64,000 nt of DNA from the NCBI GenBank assembly GCA_964035545.1, contig OZ037765.1:31215504-31279503 (forward strand). The letters run 5' to 3'. The notes beneath the pieces were generated by a model that searched no databases, was not told the origin of the DNA, and saw only the letters and a list, made by a program, of their open reading frames with translations. The stretch's first letter is position 1; each line of letters opens with the position of its first letter. A program made the position numbers and the translations under genes. Below, in pieces: positions 45,672 through 63,991 of this stretch. This DNA is from Bugula neritina (Eukaryota; Bryozoa; Gymnolaemata; Cheilostomatida; Bugulidae).

Positions 45672-45862
45672 TGTTATAGTGGCACGCTGAGAGTTTAGCT
45701 AATGACAATAGCCTATCAGATACGTGAGCTATAGTGTTACTAAGAGTTGCCCTACCAGCCACCGTATAGCTGAGATAGCTACAAGCTAAGGCAGATAAAA
45801 CCCAGACAAACAGAGTGAACGGTCTCCTTCATCTAGCAGCTTTATCACTGATTGCTATAACA
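45672..45862 (+). repeat. 5' LTR, Gag-only element
   Basis: A 191-bp terminal repeat. The primer-binding-like TGGCGC begins at the next base. Confidence 0.93.
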
Positions 45863-45997
45863 TGGCGCAGTCAGCATTTTAACGAACCTGCCAGTGAGAA
45901 ACTCTTTCTGTCCTTACAACTATAGATGATAGATAAGTACTTTCTTCAATTAATCATTATCAGTTGCAAGTGTTTTGAATATAATATAATAATATAA

Positions 45998-46082
45998 GTG
46001 TAGTGTAGTGTAGTGTAGTGTAGTGTAGTGTAGTGTAGTGTAGTGTAGTGTAGTGTAGTGTAGTGTAGTGTAGTGTAGTGTG
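45998..46082. repeat. (TGTAG)n microsatellite in the element leader
   Basis: About 16 pentamers of TGTAG, followed by degenerate TGCAGTGTTATTGTTAG units to about 46160. It lies between the LTR and the first Gag frame. Confidence 0.95.
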
Positions 46083-46365
46083 GTGCAGTGCTACTGTTGG
46101 TGCAGTGTTATTGTTAGTGCAGTGTTATTGTTAGTGTTGTGTTATTGTTAGTGTAGTCTAATGAGTGATAATCGTAATTTGATATCGTGATTCACAGCTG
46201 GCAACTGTGATACTACAGTCATTTACAACAAGTGACCGAAACAGTGATACTCAGTGTTTAAGATATTTTGTGATTGGCATCTTGACATAACACACGAGTA
46301 AATCAAGGCTCCAAGCTAGTACAAGTAGTAACCTTTGTAGCACAGGGAATCGTAACAACAAAGTC

Positions 46366-47502
46366 ATGGATTTAAATTCATTTCCAAGACTTCAATTGAA
46401 TTGTAATGATGTGACAGGATCATGGAATGATTGGCTAGCTCAATTTGAGATAACAGTAGAGTTAACTACTTTGAATCTGGGAAAAGAGACAGTGGAGGGT
46501 GTAGAAGTAAATAAATTTAGAGGTAGGACTAAGTTGTTAGCATTGTTGAGCGCAATAGGCAATGATGGTAGAGCCACGTTACAATCTCTTGGCTTTGATT
46601 TAAGAAACAATGGGAATGAAGGCTATGAGCAAGCATTAGGTCTACTTAGGGGCCACTATGATAGGTCAGATAGCTTTTATGTTAAAACAATGAGGTTTGT
46701 GACAGTGTCACAGGCCATTGATGAGGATGAAAGAGAATACTTGCTGAGAGTAGAAAAACTTAGTAGAGAATTAGGTTTAGGTGCTGGGACCGAGGATGTT
46801 AGAAGGAGACTTAGTGTTGCCTTAGCAGTAAATGGCTTGCGCGATACTAATGCTAGGAGACAATTATTGCAAGAACCCGATTTATCCTGGGACGACTTAA
46901 ATACCAAGCTTAAAGCAAAAAAGCTAGCTAGAGACTCAGACCTACTTTTAAATGAAGCTAGGACAATAGTGGAAGTCAAACAAGAAGTCGGGGCTGTAAG
47001 TTCTCTTAAGCAGACTAGAAACAGTAGCAATGACACCTGTGACAGTTATTCTGTTAATAGGGTTTCTAGATCTAGAATAAAGTGGAGACCTTATTTGAGA
47101 AGTAGCCTTAGGAATAGTGACCACTATAGAAGTAGAAGCTCGAGTGGATCTAGTAATAGCTCTGATGATCATAGTAAACGACATTACAATAGTAGGGATA
47201 AATTCTGTTCAAGCCAACGAAGGAGGAGGGATGAAAAACCTCTCGTAGATAGACTGAATTCGGGTTACTATCATTCTAGGTCTAAAAGGTTTAGCTCCCC
47301 TAGAAGAGAAGGAAATCTTTGCTATCATTGTAAAAAACATGATCATAGAATTAGGGACTGCCCTGATGTAAGGTGCTTCGTATGTAACTGCCGAGGGCAC
47401 ACCACTAAAGATTGCCCCGAAAGAGAGACCAAACCTTATAGGTCAAGTAGTGGGAGTAGTGATAGGAATAAGGGTTATAGGAGAGTCAGATTTGCAAGCT
47501 GA
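46366..47502 (+). CDS. Gag protein of the LTR element, 378 aa
   Basis: Residues ~1-200 form an LTR-element Gag-like helical domain (GSWNDWLAQFEITVELTTLN; LLALLSAIGNDGRATLQSLG). An Arg/Ser-rich linker follows, then two CCHC knuckles near residues 322-350 (CYHCKKHDHRIRDC, CFVCNCRGHTTKDC) and a basic tail. The spacing is the standard C-x2-C-x4-H-x4-C. It probably forms the particle and binds element RNA. The start has no upstream in-frame rival and lies about 500 bp inside the LTR. No pol frame overlaps its end. Confidence 0.9.
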   Translation: MDLNSFPRLQLNCNDVTGSWNDWLAQFEITVELTTLNLGKETVEGVEVNKFRGRTKLLALLSAIGNDGRATLQSLGFDLRNNGNEGYEQALGLLRGHYDRSDSFYVKTMRFVTVSQAIDEDEREYLLRVEKLSRELGLGAGTEDVRRRLSVALAVNGLRDTNARRQLLQEPDLSWDDLNTKLKAKKLARDSDLLLNEARTIVEVKQEVGAVSSLKQTRNSSNDTCDSYSVNRVSRSRIKWRPYLRSSLRNSDHYRSRSSSGSSNSSDDHSKRHYNSRDKFCSSQRRRRDEKPLVDRLNSGYYHSRSKRFSSPRREGNLCYHCKKHDHRIRDCPDVRCFVCNCRGHTTKDCPERETKPYRSSSGSSDRNKGYRRVRFAS

Positions 47503-47691
47503 CTATATGATGGCAATGACAGCAAGTTATTTCCTCCTGAACAAGGAGAAATTACGGATACTAGACGGGGGAGACTAAGCAAACCTCCTAATAGACTAAA
47601 CATGCAGAGGTATAAATATTAATGTGTTTTTATAGATATCGTTTTAGAAAACTTGAGAAAAACAATATATAGATAGAGAAAGAGACAAACA

Positions 47692-48732
47692 ATGAGCAAT
47701 AGTGAGAAAGAGAAGGAAGGTATAGGGGAACCCGACATGGACTCTTGGTCTAAAGCCGGACCCTCAGGAAGACATAAAGAAACGGTAAAAGTAGCTAACC
47801 CCCAGGGTAAGCCCAAGAATACAGAAGATAAGGCTAAGCTTAAGAAGCCACATGAGGTATGTGGCAACAAGGGCACAATTAGGTGTGCCATCTGTAGATG
47901 CTTCAGGGATCACTCTGCCCGAGACTGTCCCAATAATAAGTGTTACAGGTGTGGGCAGAAAGGTCATTGGGTGGAGGACTGCAGAGAAGTCTATTGCAGT
48001 TGGTGTTGTGTCGCAGCCGAACACAAAACCTCAGACTGTAGTCACGCACCTTCTAGCTTCAAGCGGAAGGCTGTTAATGGTGTTGACTTTCAAGATCTAG
48101 CACCAAAATTAGCCAAGGTTTCAGGTAGTCAGAAATCAAACTATGCAAGTGTTGCCTCTGGTGGTGTAGCTACATCATCAAGCTATGTTCATGCATTAAA
48201 GCCTAAAAATGTTATTGTCAGTGAAGTTTCAGGGTTCCTGAATGGCTTGACTGGGTGCGACTTCCTGGATGGGGAGGCTTATGCACTAAGGAAAGAGGAA
48301 TTAAATAGAAAAAAGCAAAAACTTCAACGAAAGTTCAACAGGCAAATGGAAGAGATCAGTGAGCAAGAGAGTCTCTTGGAAAAGGAGTATCAGTGCTCAA
48401 TGGCTATTAAAGTAGCAATCGAAAACTGGGCCAACGTGGCCAACGTGCATTCCAGAGGGTTGGGTAGCACGATACTAAACCCTGCAACCACAGTTGCGGA
48501 AGGTCCCAGTGGTAACCAGGAGGAGTCAAAGGCCGTAGAGGAGTCGCCGACCCCAGGTCGCCCTCGGGACGACACTTGGGAGGAGTCAATGGCCGTAGAG
48601 CCCCAGACCCCCGGTGTACATGGTGGTTCAGACCTTGGTCTGAGACCGACCTACAGTCCTAGTCAGCCTCAGGCAACTGAGACTGGGGAGGTGAAGATGG
48701 AAACATCTTCTAATCCCGAAGCACTGCATTGA
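47692..48732 (+). CDS. Second zinc-knuckle protein of the LTR element, 346 aa
   Basis: A Lys/Glu-rich N-terminus precedes three Cys/His clusters near residues 65-120. Two are canonical (CAICRCFRDHSARDC, CYRCGQKGHWVEDC) and one is offset (CSWCCVAAEHKTSDC). A coiled coil lies near 200-235 (ELNRKKQKLQRKFNRQMEEI), and the tail is Pro/Glu/Ser-rich. It starts 190 bp after the first Gag frame and is a separate frame with its own ATG. I see no similarity to the first Gag outside the knuckles. It could be a nucleocapsid-like accessory protein or a captured gene. Expression would need reinitiation, splicing or an internal promoter. Confidence 0.85.
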   Translation: MSNSEKEKEGIGEPDMDSWSKAGPSGRHKETVKVANPQGKPKNTEDKAKLKKPHEVCGNKGTIRCAICRCFRDHSARDCPNNKCYRCGQKGHWVEDCREVYCSWCCVAAEHKTSDCSHAPSSFKRKAVNGVDFQDLAPKLAKVSGSQKSNYASVASGGVATSSSYVHALKPKNVIVSEVSGFLNGLTGCDFLDGEAYALRKEELNRKKQKLQRKFNRQMEEISEQESLLEKEYQCSMAIKVAIENWANVANVHSRGLGSTILNPATTVAEGPSGNQEESKAVEESPTPGRPRDDTWEESMAVEPQTPGVHGGSDLGLRPTYSPSQPQATETGEVKMETSSNPEALH

Positions 48733-49069
48733 GGTTCTGGTCAGTCTCAGGCAACTGAGACTGAGGGAGAAGAGGGTGGGAACATCCTCCGATTCCAACT
48801 CACTTACTTACACACTTACCGACACACTAAACAACCTACTCACCTAACTTACTCACCTACTTATTTACTCACACACTCAACGACACACTGACTCGCGAAC
48901 TACTAAATTACAAATAGTTAAAGCTTGTGTTTACAGTTTCTGGCATATAGAGGTGAGTAAGTTTACCCACAGACATGTGGTACTCATCAGCTTATAGCTT
49001 TTAGAAATAGTATGTAATTGAAATGCTTAGTTTTAGCAGGTGGTCACCAGCCTTTATTGGAAGGGGGCA

Positions 49070-49260
49070 TGTTATAGTGGCACGCTGAGAGTTTAGCTAA
49101 TGACAATAGCCTATCAGATACATGAGCTATAGTGTTACTAAGAGTTGCCCTACCAGCCACCGTATAGCTGAGATAGCTACAAGCTAAGGCAGATAAAACC
49201 CAGACAAACAGAGTGAACGGTCTCCTTCATCTAGCAGCTTTATCACTGATTGCTATAACA
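49070..49260 (+). repeat. 3' LTR, Gag-only element
   Basis: A 191-bp terminal repeat preceded by AAGGGGGCA. Confidence 0.93.
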
Positions 49261-49789
49261 GTATTGCTATTTGCATATAATTTTATCGCCATCACTTAAT
49301 TTCAGACGTACTCTGAGACTCACAGTCAATCACATTGGCAGTCTTACTCTTTACCTTGATCTTAGCGATATTCAAATGAGTGTCAAAGTACCATTAAGAA
49401 TTACATCTATTTAAGCAAATTTAAATATCTATTTGTAAATGCAACTCTTCTTTTTTTTTTGTCATCCTTGTTAATGTAAAGCTGCAAATAACTAAGAAGC
49501 GTCAGTCACTCTCTCAGTCAAAGTGAAACTGAAGCTCAAATGCAAACTCAGTGTTTTAAGACTACTCACAAAAATAAGTTTTTCAATTTTAAGCAATATT
49601 ATGGTCGGTAAGATTAGGTATTTTGCTAAATTAAGATTTGCAGCAAGTCAATTAATATTGTGTTTATTCAAGTCACTGTTTTGACTAGTGAAGTACCTAA
49701 GCCAGTAAGTTCTTTAGTCGTTATTAGTTGAATTTGACAACTTGAAAAAAATATTTGTTTGTTACTTAACTTTTACTTTGTAGAATTAA

Positions 49790-52700
49790 ATGGCTCGCAG
49801 AAATATTGAAGCAGCCATTCAGGCAAGCCAAGAATTGGAGTTAGAAGGTGAGTGCAGAAGACCACTAATTTATAATGTTTTTCAGTTATTATTTATTATC
49901 ACAGACATATTTTAATTTACGGCATGTATTGGTAATGATTTAGTGAAGTGATCTTTTGAGAAAGAAATCTATTTTTGTTTCAGGAAAATTGTTGCCGTGT
50001 AAAATACCAAACTCCTACAGCAAGTTGGAGTCTTATAAAGTAATCAGTAGCCAGCAAGAATTAGATGGAGTGTATAGTTTGCAATATTCCCCTGATGGTT
50101 CAATGTTAGCAGTTGGGACAGGAAATGAAGCTATGAGGGTTAGTTGTAGTTTCCCAACAAAATACAGTACAGCTAGTACAACAAAGTACTTTTTTCTTCA
50201 AAAAGGGGGGGGGGAGCTCAACAAATCTGTTTGATGATTACTACAGCATGTTACCTGTTTCATAAAAATTGAGAAAACTGAAAAATTACTATAACATAAA
50301 TGTAGATATTATAATGCAAAAAACAAAAATATCTTTGAAAGATATTGTTTTAGCTTGTATAAAGCCTTTTTGGAACATTCTTGCATTTTTATATCATAGA
50401 ATTAGTTTTTTTTGATACAGAAATTTTTATGTATAATCCAAAAAACCTCAAAATTTTTAGTTATAATTAAGTTATAAGTAAGTGTTATTTTCAATGTTAT
50501 GTTTGAGTTCTTTCTAATGCTGATTTATGTTGAAAGTTGTATGACACGGCATCTGGAAAACATATCGAAGACCTGCGTCAGCCAAGATATGGCGGATTTC
50601 CTGTCAAGAGTCTTAGGTGGCATCCTTATGATCACCATATTCTGTACGGTGCAACTTGCAACGGGATGATCTATGCACTGAATGTAAAGTCACACACCTG
50701 CACAGCTGTTGTCAGCGGTATGTTGCATCTAGCTGTCTGCTGCCATCTTATTTAAAATCTTATTATTGTGAAATTAATTTACTTTTATTGATATTTTAAC
50801 CTGTGTAGTTTTATAGTATAATGAAAGAAATTTCACGACTTGTAGACTGGTATTATTGCTTAGTGCTAGGCCTGCTGTACATGCATGTAAGCTGATGTAT
50901 AAGTTGCTAGGCAACGCTAAATGCAACCATTAAAATCAAATACCAAGAAATATTCAAAGTAAATGTAGAAGAGGTAATGTCTTTAACTAATTATAATAAC
51001 CAGTCAGTGAAAAATAAATCTTTGCTTTTCTAATAACTATTCATTCATGTTTCAGAAATTTTTTTTTATAAAGTAAAGCATAAGTTGCATTTCAGAAGGA
51101 GCGCTAACCTGTGTTCTTTTCAAAACTAACAGTTTGAATTATGGGCTATTATGCAGATCTGCAATTTATAATATATTTCTGCTGACAGTCAAACTCTCTC
51201 TGCAATGATTGTTCACTATTGTTCAATGTTTGTATATTGGATTTCATTATATGCAAAAGTATATGCATGTCTGTCTTTTAAGAACGAAAAAATGAAATAA
51301 ATTGCCTCGACTTCAGTGCAGACGGTTCAACATTCGCTACAGCTGGTAAAGACCTGGCTGTTAGAATATACGACACAAAAACTTGTAAGGTATATTCTAC
51401 ATAAACTGTGTCAGTATTCTTGAATACTACCTTGTAATATCGATATAATACACTTGCAAGTAATGCTTTTATTGAAGTATGTTTCATAGAAACAATGCTA
51501 TTCATTAGATATTAATTTAGCTGAAGCTTACAGTATTAAAATAACCTGTTTTCCTCAGTTTTATTAGAGATTTTATTTGGGTTGTCAAGCAGCGTTAGCT
51601 GAAATTTTATCCCTCAAAAGAGGAATAACCAGTCACACTACTGTATATATTGAGATGTGTCTACTGGGTTTAATTTAATGTGCAGAGTATTACATTAGTT
51701 GGAATATTTGTAACAAATCAATAATCTTAAAAAAGTGTACAAAACAAGTTGTATAAAGTTAGAATTCAAGCTGTAAATCATTCAGAAAGACATTTACTTT
51801 GCCTCTTTAAAGTTATTTAAAGGCTTAAATCGGAGAAGATTTTTAATGGTTTAGTTTTTAATAATGGATGTTTTAAAATAACAAAATAAATCAATACTTT
51901 GAATATAACAGCAGCTTTTATACAGTCTTTCTGCAGTTGCTTCTTAGAACAGCATTCATAATGGGTCTCTTTTATTCACCATCTTTTCAGCATTTCAACT
52001 GATGTTTTTTAAATGTCATTTCCTGTTTAATATTTTCTATCCTAAAGCTTTTGTGATTCACTGAATCTAACGTGCATTAAACTATTTGTATCAGGAAAAT
52101 AGACTTTATACTATAGGTGGGCTAAAGTACGTTGCAGAATCTATTTAGAAAGCACTTGTCAAAGTTGTGAAATATTAAGCTATTTAATAATCTAAGAAAT
52201 GCTATCAGTGGGAGACATGAAAATGCGCACACTATTTAATACCTAACTATATAGATATAGATTTCAAACATGAGTATATGAAAATATGATTAGATGTGAA
52301 GTTTTGTCATGTTGGAAATTAATAGAAAGTTTTTGCATTTTATAATCATCTGGGATAACAAAAAATATAGTAAACAAAGAAGTTTTCAACTGAACAAAAT
52401 ATAATGTTATAAATGAATTTTTTATATCAAGTCAATGTATAATGATGCACTTTAGTGATTTTCCTCTTATTTTGTTTTTGGTGTGTAGGAAATAAAATGC
52501 TATGAAGGTTATAGCAGTTCGACACCTGCAGAAGACACTGAAGTTCAAGGTCATGGAATGAGAGTGTTTGCACTGAAGCATTCACCTGATAACAGTCACA
52601 TCTTACTCTCAGGGGGCTGGGATAATCACATTAAGGTAAGTCTTGTATTACATCCTTATATAGCTGTACTTACACTAGTATAATATCTTATACACTTACA

Positions 52701-55305
52701 CTAGTATAATATCTTATACACTTACACTATTATGATATCTTATACACTTACACTAGTATAATATCTAATACACTTACACTATCATAATATCTTATACACT
52801 TACACTATTATAATATCTTATACACTTACACTAGTATAATATCTTATACACTTACACTATCATAATATCTTATACAGTTATACTTACACTAATTTGATAT
52901 CACACACTGATATCATTATAATACTAAATTGTTAAGTTGAAAATTATTGTCTGATAATAAGTAGCTGCCATAAAGAAAAGCTAGTTGCTATTTATAGTAT
53001 AATCATACACACTTAAAGATATTGCTACATTATGCTGCTTTGTATTTACATATTAGTAGAGGTGTTTAACATGAAGAGTTTGTATGCCGTGTATAACTAT
53101 ATACTGGACTGTAGCTATTTACTTGACTGTATTGTATATGTGTGACAAGAGACCTCATTGCATATCAATGTGTTAACAATGATGTCTATCTGCAAACTAT
53201 ATAAGCTAAGTATCACTAAGTTAACAATCATGACAGATTTAGATTCAGCTCTTCTTTTAATTTATAAAATGGTTGCTTCTTGTAGGTGTGGGACATAAGA
53301 ACTAGTGATGGTGTTAAAAGAACAATAGCTGGACCCCATATTTGTGGAGATGCACTTGATTTGAAGGTGAAGATTTTTTCATAAGTTTTATTTTAAGTAG
53401 CACTTTTTACTTCAACAGAGATTAGTTGTGTATTTAGGATCTAAATTCTAAATTATTCTCAACACAAAAGTTGAAAGTAATTATTTTAGGCTAACTTCAG
53501 CTGACTTAATGAACAAGTTTGAGTTTCAAAACTTACTCATTAAAGGAAAATTTGGTTAAATAATTTTATTTAATTTTTATGACAAATAAGAGCGTTCACA
53601 CATTCAGATCCTAAACATATAACCAACAATAAGATTTCTTGGAAAGCTGTACTTCTTCTAAACAAATAAAATACTAGACATTTAGGGACATGTAATCTAC
53701 ATTCTTCTGAACACTACTAAGAAATCAATTCAACTGGGCAGAAAATACATCAAAAATACTTTCACTCATTTTGTTGTGCAAAGTTTTACCAACTCTAATG
53801 ATAAACTGTAAGTTTAGCTTTTTTCTAGTGTTATATCAGCCTAAATTTTTCTGATATATACTACTCTTAGCCTAGGGCCACACTGTGCGTATTTTCGCAT
53901 GCGAAAATTGAAATCACAAGTAGCAAAGGTGTCCACTGTACACGTTGAGAAAACATTCGCACTTGTCACTCAGCATTCCCAACGCAAGTGCGAATCGTCT
54001 CTGTCGTCGTCACCTAATTGGCTGGTAGTTATTCAGCGCGCCCAATTTCTTTATTTTAGTGCTACATTCCAGTAAATTGCGTTTTATTGAAAGCGAGTGC
54101 GATTTAAAAATGAAAGCTTTATTTATCACGCATCACTGATGCTACAGTGGACACCTTTGCTACTTGTGATTTTAATTTTCGCATGCGAAAATACGCACAG
54201 TGTGGCCCTAGGCTTAGTGTTTCTGTGAAAGAAAATATGCGTTGCATATTTTTATCAAAATAGTGAGGGTTGTCTAATAAATATTGTTTTGTAAAAGGAC
54301 GACAACTTAAAAATATATATTTTGAACTTATTTGGCTTGAATAATAAGTAATACGACATACTGTAATTCCAAAAGTTTGAAGATTTGCAGTAAATTTGAT
54401 TAATTGCTGTAAATATAATTTCTGTTCTACTCTATTTTGATAAGTTTTCTAAGTTGTGACCAGAACCAAGCTTTTGTAGCTTCATTAGTCTATGCATGTA
54501 GGCCTGTAGGCAACTAGGCTTACAGTAGTACTGAGATACACAAGTGTATTAATGTGGCTGTTTCAGGGCCTACGAATACTCACTGGCTCATGGGTTGGTG
54601 AAAACTCGCTACAGTTATGGGACTACACTTCTGGTAATCTTATTAAAAACATTTCATTTCCAAGCGGCCATGATGGGGAATATCTCTACGCTGCTCAGTT
54701 CTGTGAGAATGACACAGTTGTTGCTGGCGGCAGCGGTACAAAAAGTATCAAGGCTATCAACAGCACTACATGCGAGGTGAAATTCATAGTAGTAGTAAAG
54801 TATATGTTCATATTCAGAAAAAAGCTCGTTACATTTGGTACACCAAATTATTGAAATTACTATAAAACTTTTGGCTTTTGGCAATTCCCTACTAATTTCA
54901 AAATCTTGGTTAAATTAAAATAAAATAAAGCAACACGGTTGAATGACATCATTTATTAAATGAATGCTTAGTGCCAAGATTATAAAATGGTGAGACACAT
55001 ATATGAAGTTAATTTAGCTAATAACAGATGATGATATGCAAATTAATTTTATTCCAACCACTTCAAACAGTAAAACCTACCAATTTTCATATAGAAGTGA
55101 TGGCTGTGTTACAGCTCCATCAGCCAATATAATGATTGCAATGTTCTACACATACAAAAACATGCTTTTCCTTGTATTTTCGCAGGTTCTAGGAGAAATA
55201 GAGCTCAATGGGAAATGTGTAAACACTTTAGACACTACAAGGGGAGGGCAGTTAGTGGCTGTTGGTGGAATGATTAATTCTGTAACAATTGGAGTGATTA
55301 GTTAG
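49790..55305 (+). CDS. WD40-repeat protein A, 352 aa
   Basis: Eight exons: 49790-49847, 49984-50138, 50537-50717, 51283-51389, 52489-52635, 53286-53366, 54567-54776 and 55186-55305; all phases close. After a short N-terminus (MARRNIEAAIQASQELELEG) come WD-type blades: VYSLQYSPDGSMLAVGTGNE...LYD, VKSLRWHPYDHHILYGATCN, INCLDFSADGSTFATAGKDL...IYD, VFALKHSPDNSHILLSGGWD...VWD and RILTGSWVGENSLQLWD. The last two blades end at AINSTTCE and TIGVIS. About seven blades fit a single beta-propeller, so it is likely a cytoplasmic scaffold or adaptor with no catalytic site. I cannot assign an orthologue. Its tandem paralogue at 56793-62792 has the same exon-phase pattern, so the two arose by local duplication. 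Confidence 0.92.
52655..52885. repeat. 26-bp minisatellite in WD40 gene A intron
   Basis: About eight units of CTTATACACTTACACTAGTATAATAT, with AGTATA/ATCATA/ATTATA variants. It begins about 20 bp after the donor of exon 5. Confidence 0.9.
53870..54213. mobile_element. Palindromic MITE, 344 bp
   Basis: Terminal inverted repeats of about 75 bp (GCCTAGGGCCACACTGTGCG... with a TTTTCGCATGCGAAAA palindrome inside, then CACAAGTAGCAAAGGTGTCC) flank a core of under 200 bp with no coding. TTA on both sides (53867-53869 and 54214-54216) is the usual PIF/Harbinger target duplication. It sits in WD40 gene A intron 6 and is much more GC-rich than its surroundings. Confidence 0.82.
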
Positions 55306-56792
55306 CAGAGATCATTGTCACACTGTTATTCAATGCTGAGTCACCATTATTACAGAGTCACAGGACTTGTGACTTGAGTTTTATTATTTATTTATTTTTA
55401 TGATTATGTTGCAAAGCAATATTTGAGTATTGTGATAGAATATATATAATAAATATTATATTTAATTATAATATTATATTATTACATTATATTATAATAT
55501 AATGATATATTGTTTTATTATAATTAAATATGATATGTATTATATTATGCTACATGTATTATGATATAATGTATATTACAATTTAATATGTATTATAATA
55601 TAACACAATTATATTATAATTGTTTTTATATTATGAGTTAGTGGCGTTTGTTTTATTACTATATCATGATATTGTATTATAATATATTTTTGCTGTTTGT
55701 ATTGTTAGTTAGCGTGTGGAACTTGAATAAAGATTTTAACCCAACAACCAGCAGTGTTGTAGACACACAGTGCAACCCGTGTTTATATTTTGATTGGAAC
55801 CTGCACTAGCTAGCTAATGTAATTGCAACTGTTGTTACTAAAAGCATAGAAAATGAATGACTAGCCAACATTCTAAGCCATTTTTTTTAAAACACTCAAC
55901 CTAATACATACACTTGCTGCATGTCTGCAGTATATATTTTCACAGATGTTATACGCTAGTATTTATAGCCTTTGTACTACGAATGAATAAAGTATCAGCT
56001 ATAAATTATCTTGTCCACTCAAATTACTGGAGTTTTGTTCTCCTCTCTTTGGGCCCAGCAAAATCATGTGTTGAATGTTAGAAAAGTTGTCCATGTTATA
56101 CATATCAAGCCAAAGCATAGTTTGTAAATCTACTAACAACTATGAACACTCACCATACTAAACAATAATAAACAGTTATGTAAGCATTTAGTGTGAAATA
56201 TTGTAGCTGTTCTGAATTTTTACTTACTTGCGTATTATTTAAGATGATGGGGGAATAATAACTTGGGCACAACAGGCTGGTTACTTACTAACAAAAATTG
56301 CTTTTAGACTCTAGTAACATAGCAAACGTTGTTAGATTGAATTTCATATTTATAATTGGCTATATAATTACAGTGAGTTGTAATATTAATACATAGTATA
56401 TTATAATGTTTATATTTTAAGTAACTATGGGTAACCTGGCAAGCTGCTCAAGGACGGAAAATCATTCTGTAATGACAAAAGATTGTTCACATGATAGCTA
56501 GGTTACTTTGAAATCAAATGCTTTAATCTCTATTGATATTAAACCCTATTTCATCTTTTACTTTCTTCACATTTTAAATATGCTAAGTCCATCTAGACTT
56601 GTAGTATTTTCATTTAGTTTGTAATATAAACAAATATTTATTAAGAATTGTATAGCATGCACATAATTACGTTTTATATCTTAGCATGTTTACTAAGCTG
56701 AAACTAAGCTAGGGTTAGGATTGCACAATTCCAGTAGATTATGTCAGTCAGCGCTGCCGTAGACCTATACACATCTTTTATATGACACTAAA
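55306..56792. other. Intergenic between the WD40 paralogues
   Basis: It contains a long run of ATTATATTATAATAT low complexity (about 55440-55640). Candidate AATAAA signals for gene A lie at about 55449 and 55725. I see no gene. Confidence 0.4.
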
Positions 56793-62792
<6,000 letters not shown>

Positions 62793-63751
62793 AATTTGCT
62801 ACAAATTTAATCAATAAATTACTTCCAAGATGGATCTTTGCAGCCATGTTTTTTTGCATATAGCATGTAAACAAGTAATAACATAACACAAAGCACTTTT
62901 GACCTTTCTTTCATGGGAAGTTAGTGCAGAAATATACCATGACTTGGACAAAATCCTTGGTTTAATGGTCTGTATTGAATTCATAGCTTCAATTTCTCTG
63001 CACAAGAGTTAAAATTCAAATAAATATTTTAGGCCAAAATTTCAAGTTTGCATACAAAAAACGACTTCACCATAATAGCAATTCAAACTTTTAACCAGAG
63101 CTATGCTCTATAAATAAGAGATGCCAACTCAGATCATTTGTGTAACAGTTTAGGAATAAACAGGTCAGTACCCTATAGCTCCACATCACAGAAATGTATT
63201 ATTATTGATTTGTAAATGGCACAGTATTATTCAACAAATGTAAGAAGTTCGATACGATTACAGTTTATGACAGTTTTGTTGCTGCTATAGGCTACTTCTT
63301 ATGAGAAAATCACTAGTTTCGTTACATTTATAGACAAGTATTGCATTATAGCATTCCTTATAGCAAATATCTATAGAATCCAACAAAAACATCTTTTGAT
63401 TTTTAAACTGTTGAAAGAATGCACCTTTCTAAGGCTACAACAAACTAAAATATAAAAATTATAAAATCTATTTTTCGTCACTACAGTATAAAATTAGAAA
63501 TTATACATTTCTTCACCATTCAACACATATACACTTGCGTGCAAAAATAAAAAGACGGCACCAAAAAAAAAGAAAACGAAATAAGCAATATCAAATAGTA
63601 ATGGGAAGAAAAGTCATTTACAACATACAAAACTGTACATGAAAATTGATTGCCATTACAAATTTCAAGTTAGAACATTTCAAATTAAAAAATGATTATA
63701 GTTATAATAGAAAGAGATTTTAGGCGAGTAGGAATGCTGCCTTAGCTAGTA
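62793..63751. other. Intergenic, WD40 gene B 3' side
   Basis: AATAAA-like signals lie soon after the stop (ATCAATAAATT at about 62810). Otherwise AT-rich with nothing recognisable. Confidence 0.4.
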
Positions 63752-63991
63752 TTATACAGGTTCCAAATTGACAATGTCAACTTTTCCATCAAACTTCAAC
63801 CTAATCCTTTTGATATTTCGGTGTGAAACAATTTGATTATAATCTATATGATCAGTGAAAAAGTCATCAATAGAAGATTGGCTACTGACGTCGTCTTGTG
63901 AGAAGACCGTACTGCGACTACTATCATCTTCCAACAATAGACGGTTATCGGAGAGTACTGCAGCCGGAGTGTCCACCTCACGGGCTAAAAT
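63752..63991 (-). CDS. Last exon of an unknown gene (partial)
   Basis: The minus-strand acceptor TTTTAG at about 63992 opens a frame of about 78 codons ending in TAA. The peptide is acidic and Ser-rich in the middle (DDSSRSTVFSQDDVSSQSSI), then more structured (NIKRIRLKFDGKVDIVNLEP) at its C-terminus. The rest of the gene lies beyond the window. I do not recognise it. Its strand is opposite to the WD40 genes, so it converges on WD40 gene B. Confidence 0.6.
   Translation of the reverse strand: MLAREVDTPAAVLSDNRLLLEDDSSRSTVFSQDDVSSQSSIDDFFTDHIDYNQIVSHRNIKRIRLKFDGKVDIVNLEPV

Larger units (their letters stand above)
45667..49265 (+). mobile_element. Non-autonomous, Gag-only LTR retrotransposon
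   Basis: 191-bp LTRs (45672-45862 and 49070-49260) begin TGTTATAG and end CTATAACA. They differ by one base as read (ACGTGAG versus ACATGAG). The target duplication GTATT is present at 45667-45671 and 49261-49265. A primer-binding-like TGGCGCAGTCAGCATT follows the left LTR with no gap. A purine tract (TTGGAAGGGGGCA) precedes the right LTR. The 3.2-kb interior encodes two zinc-knuckle proteins and nothing resembling protease, RT, RNase H or integrase. It must borrow a polymerase from another element. Confidence 0.92.

Noticed and set aside
46677-47184. Minus-strand frames of 78-119 codons inside the Gag gene
   Set aside because: Antisense shadows of the Gag coding sequence without splice or promoter context.
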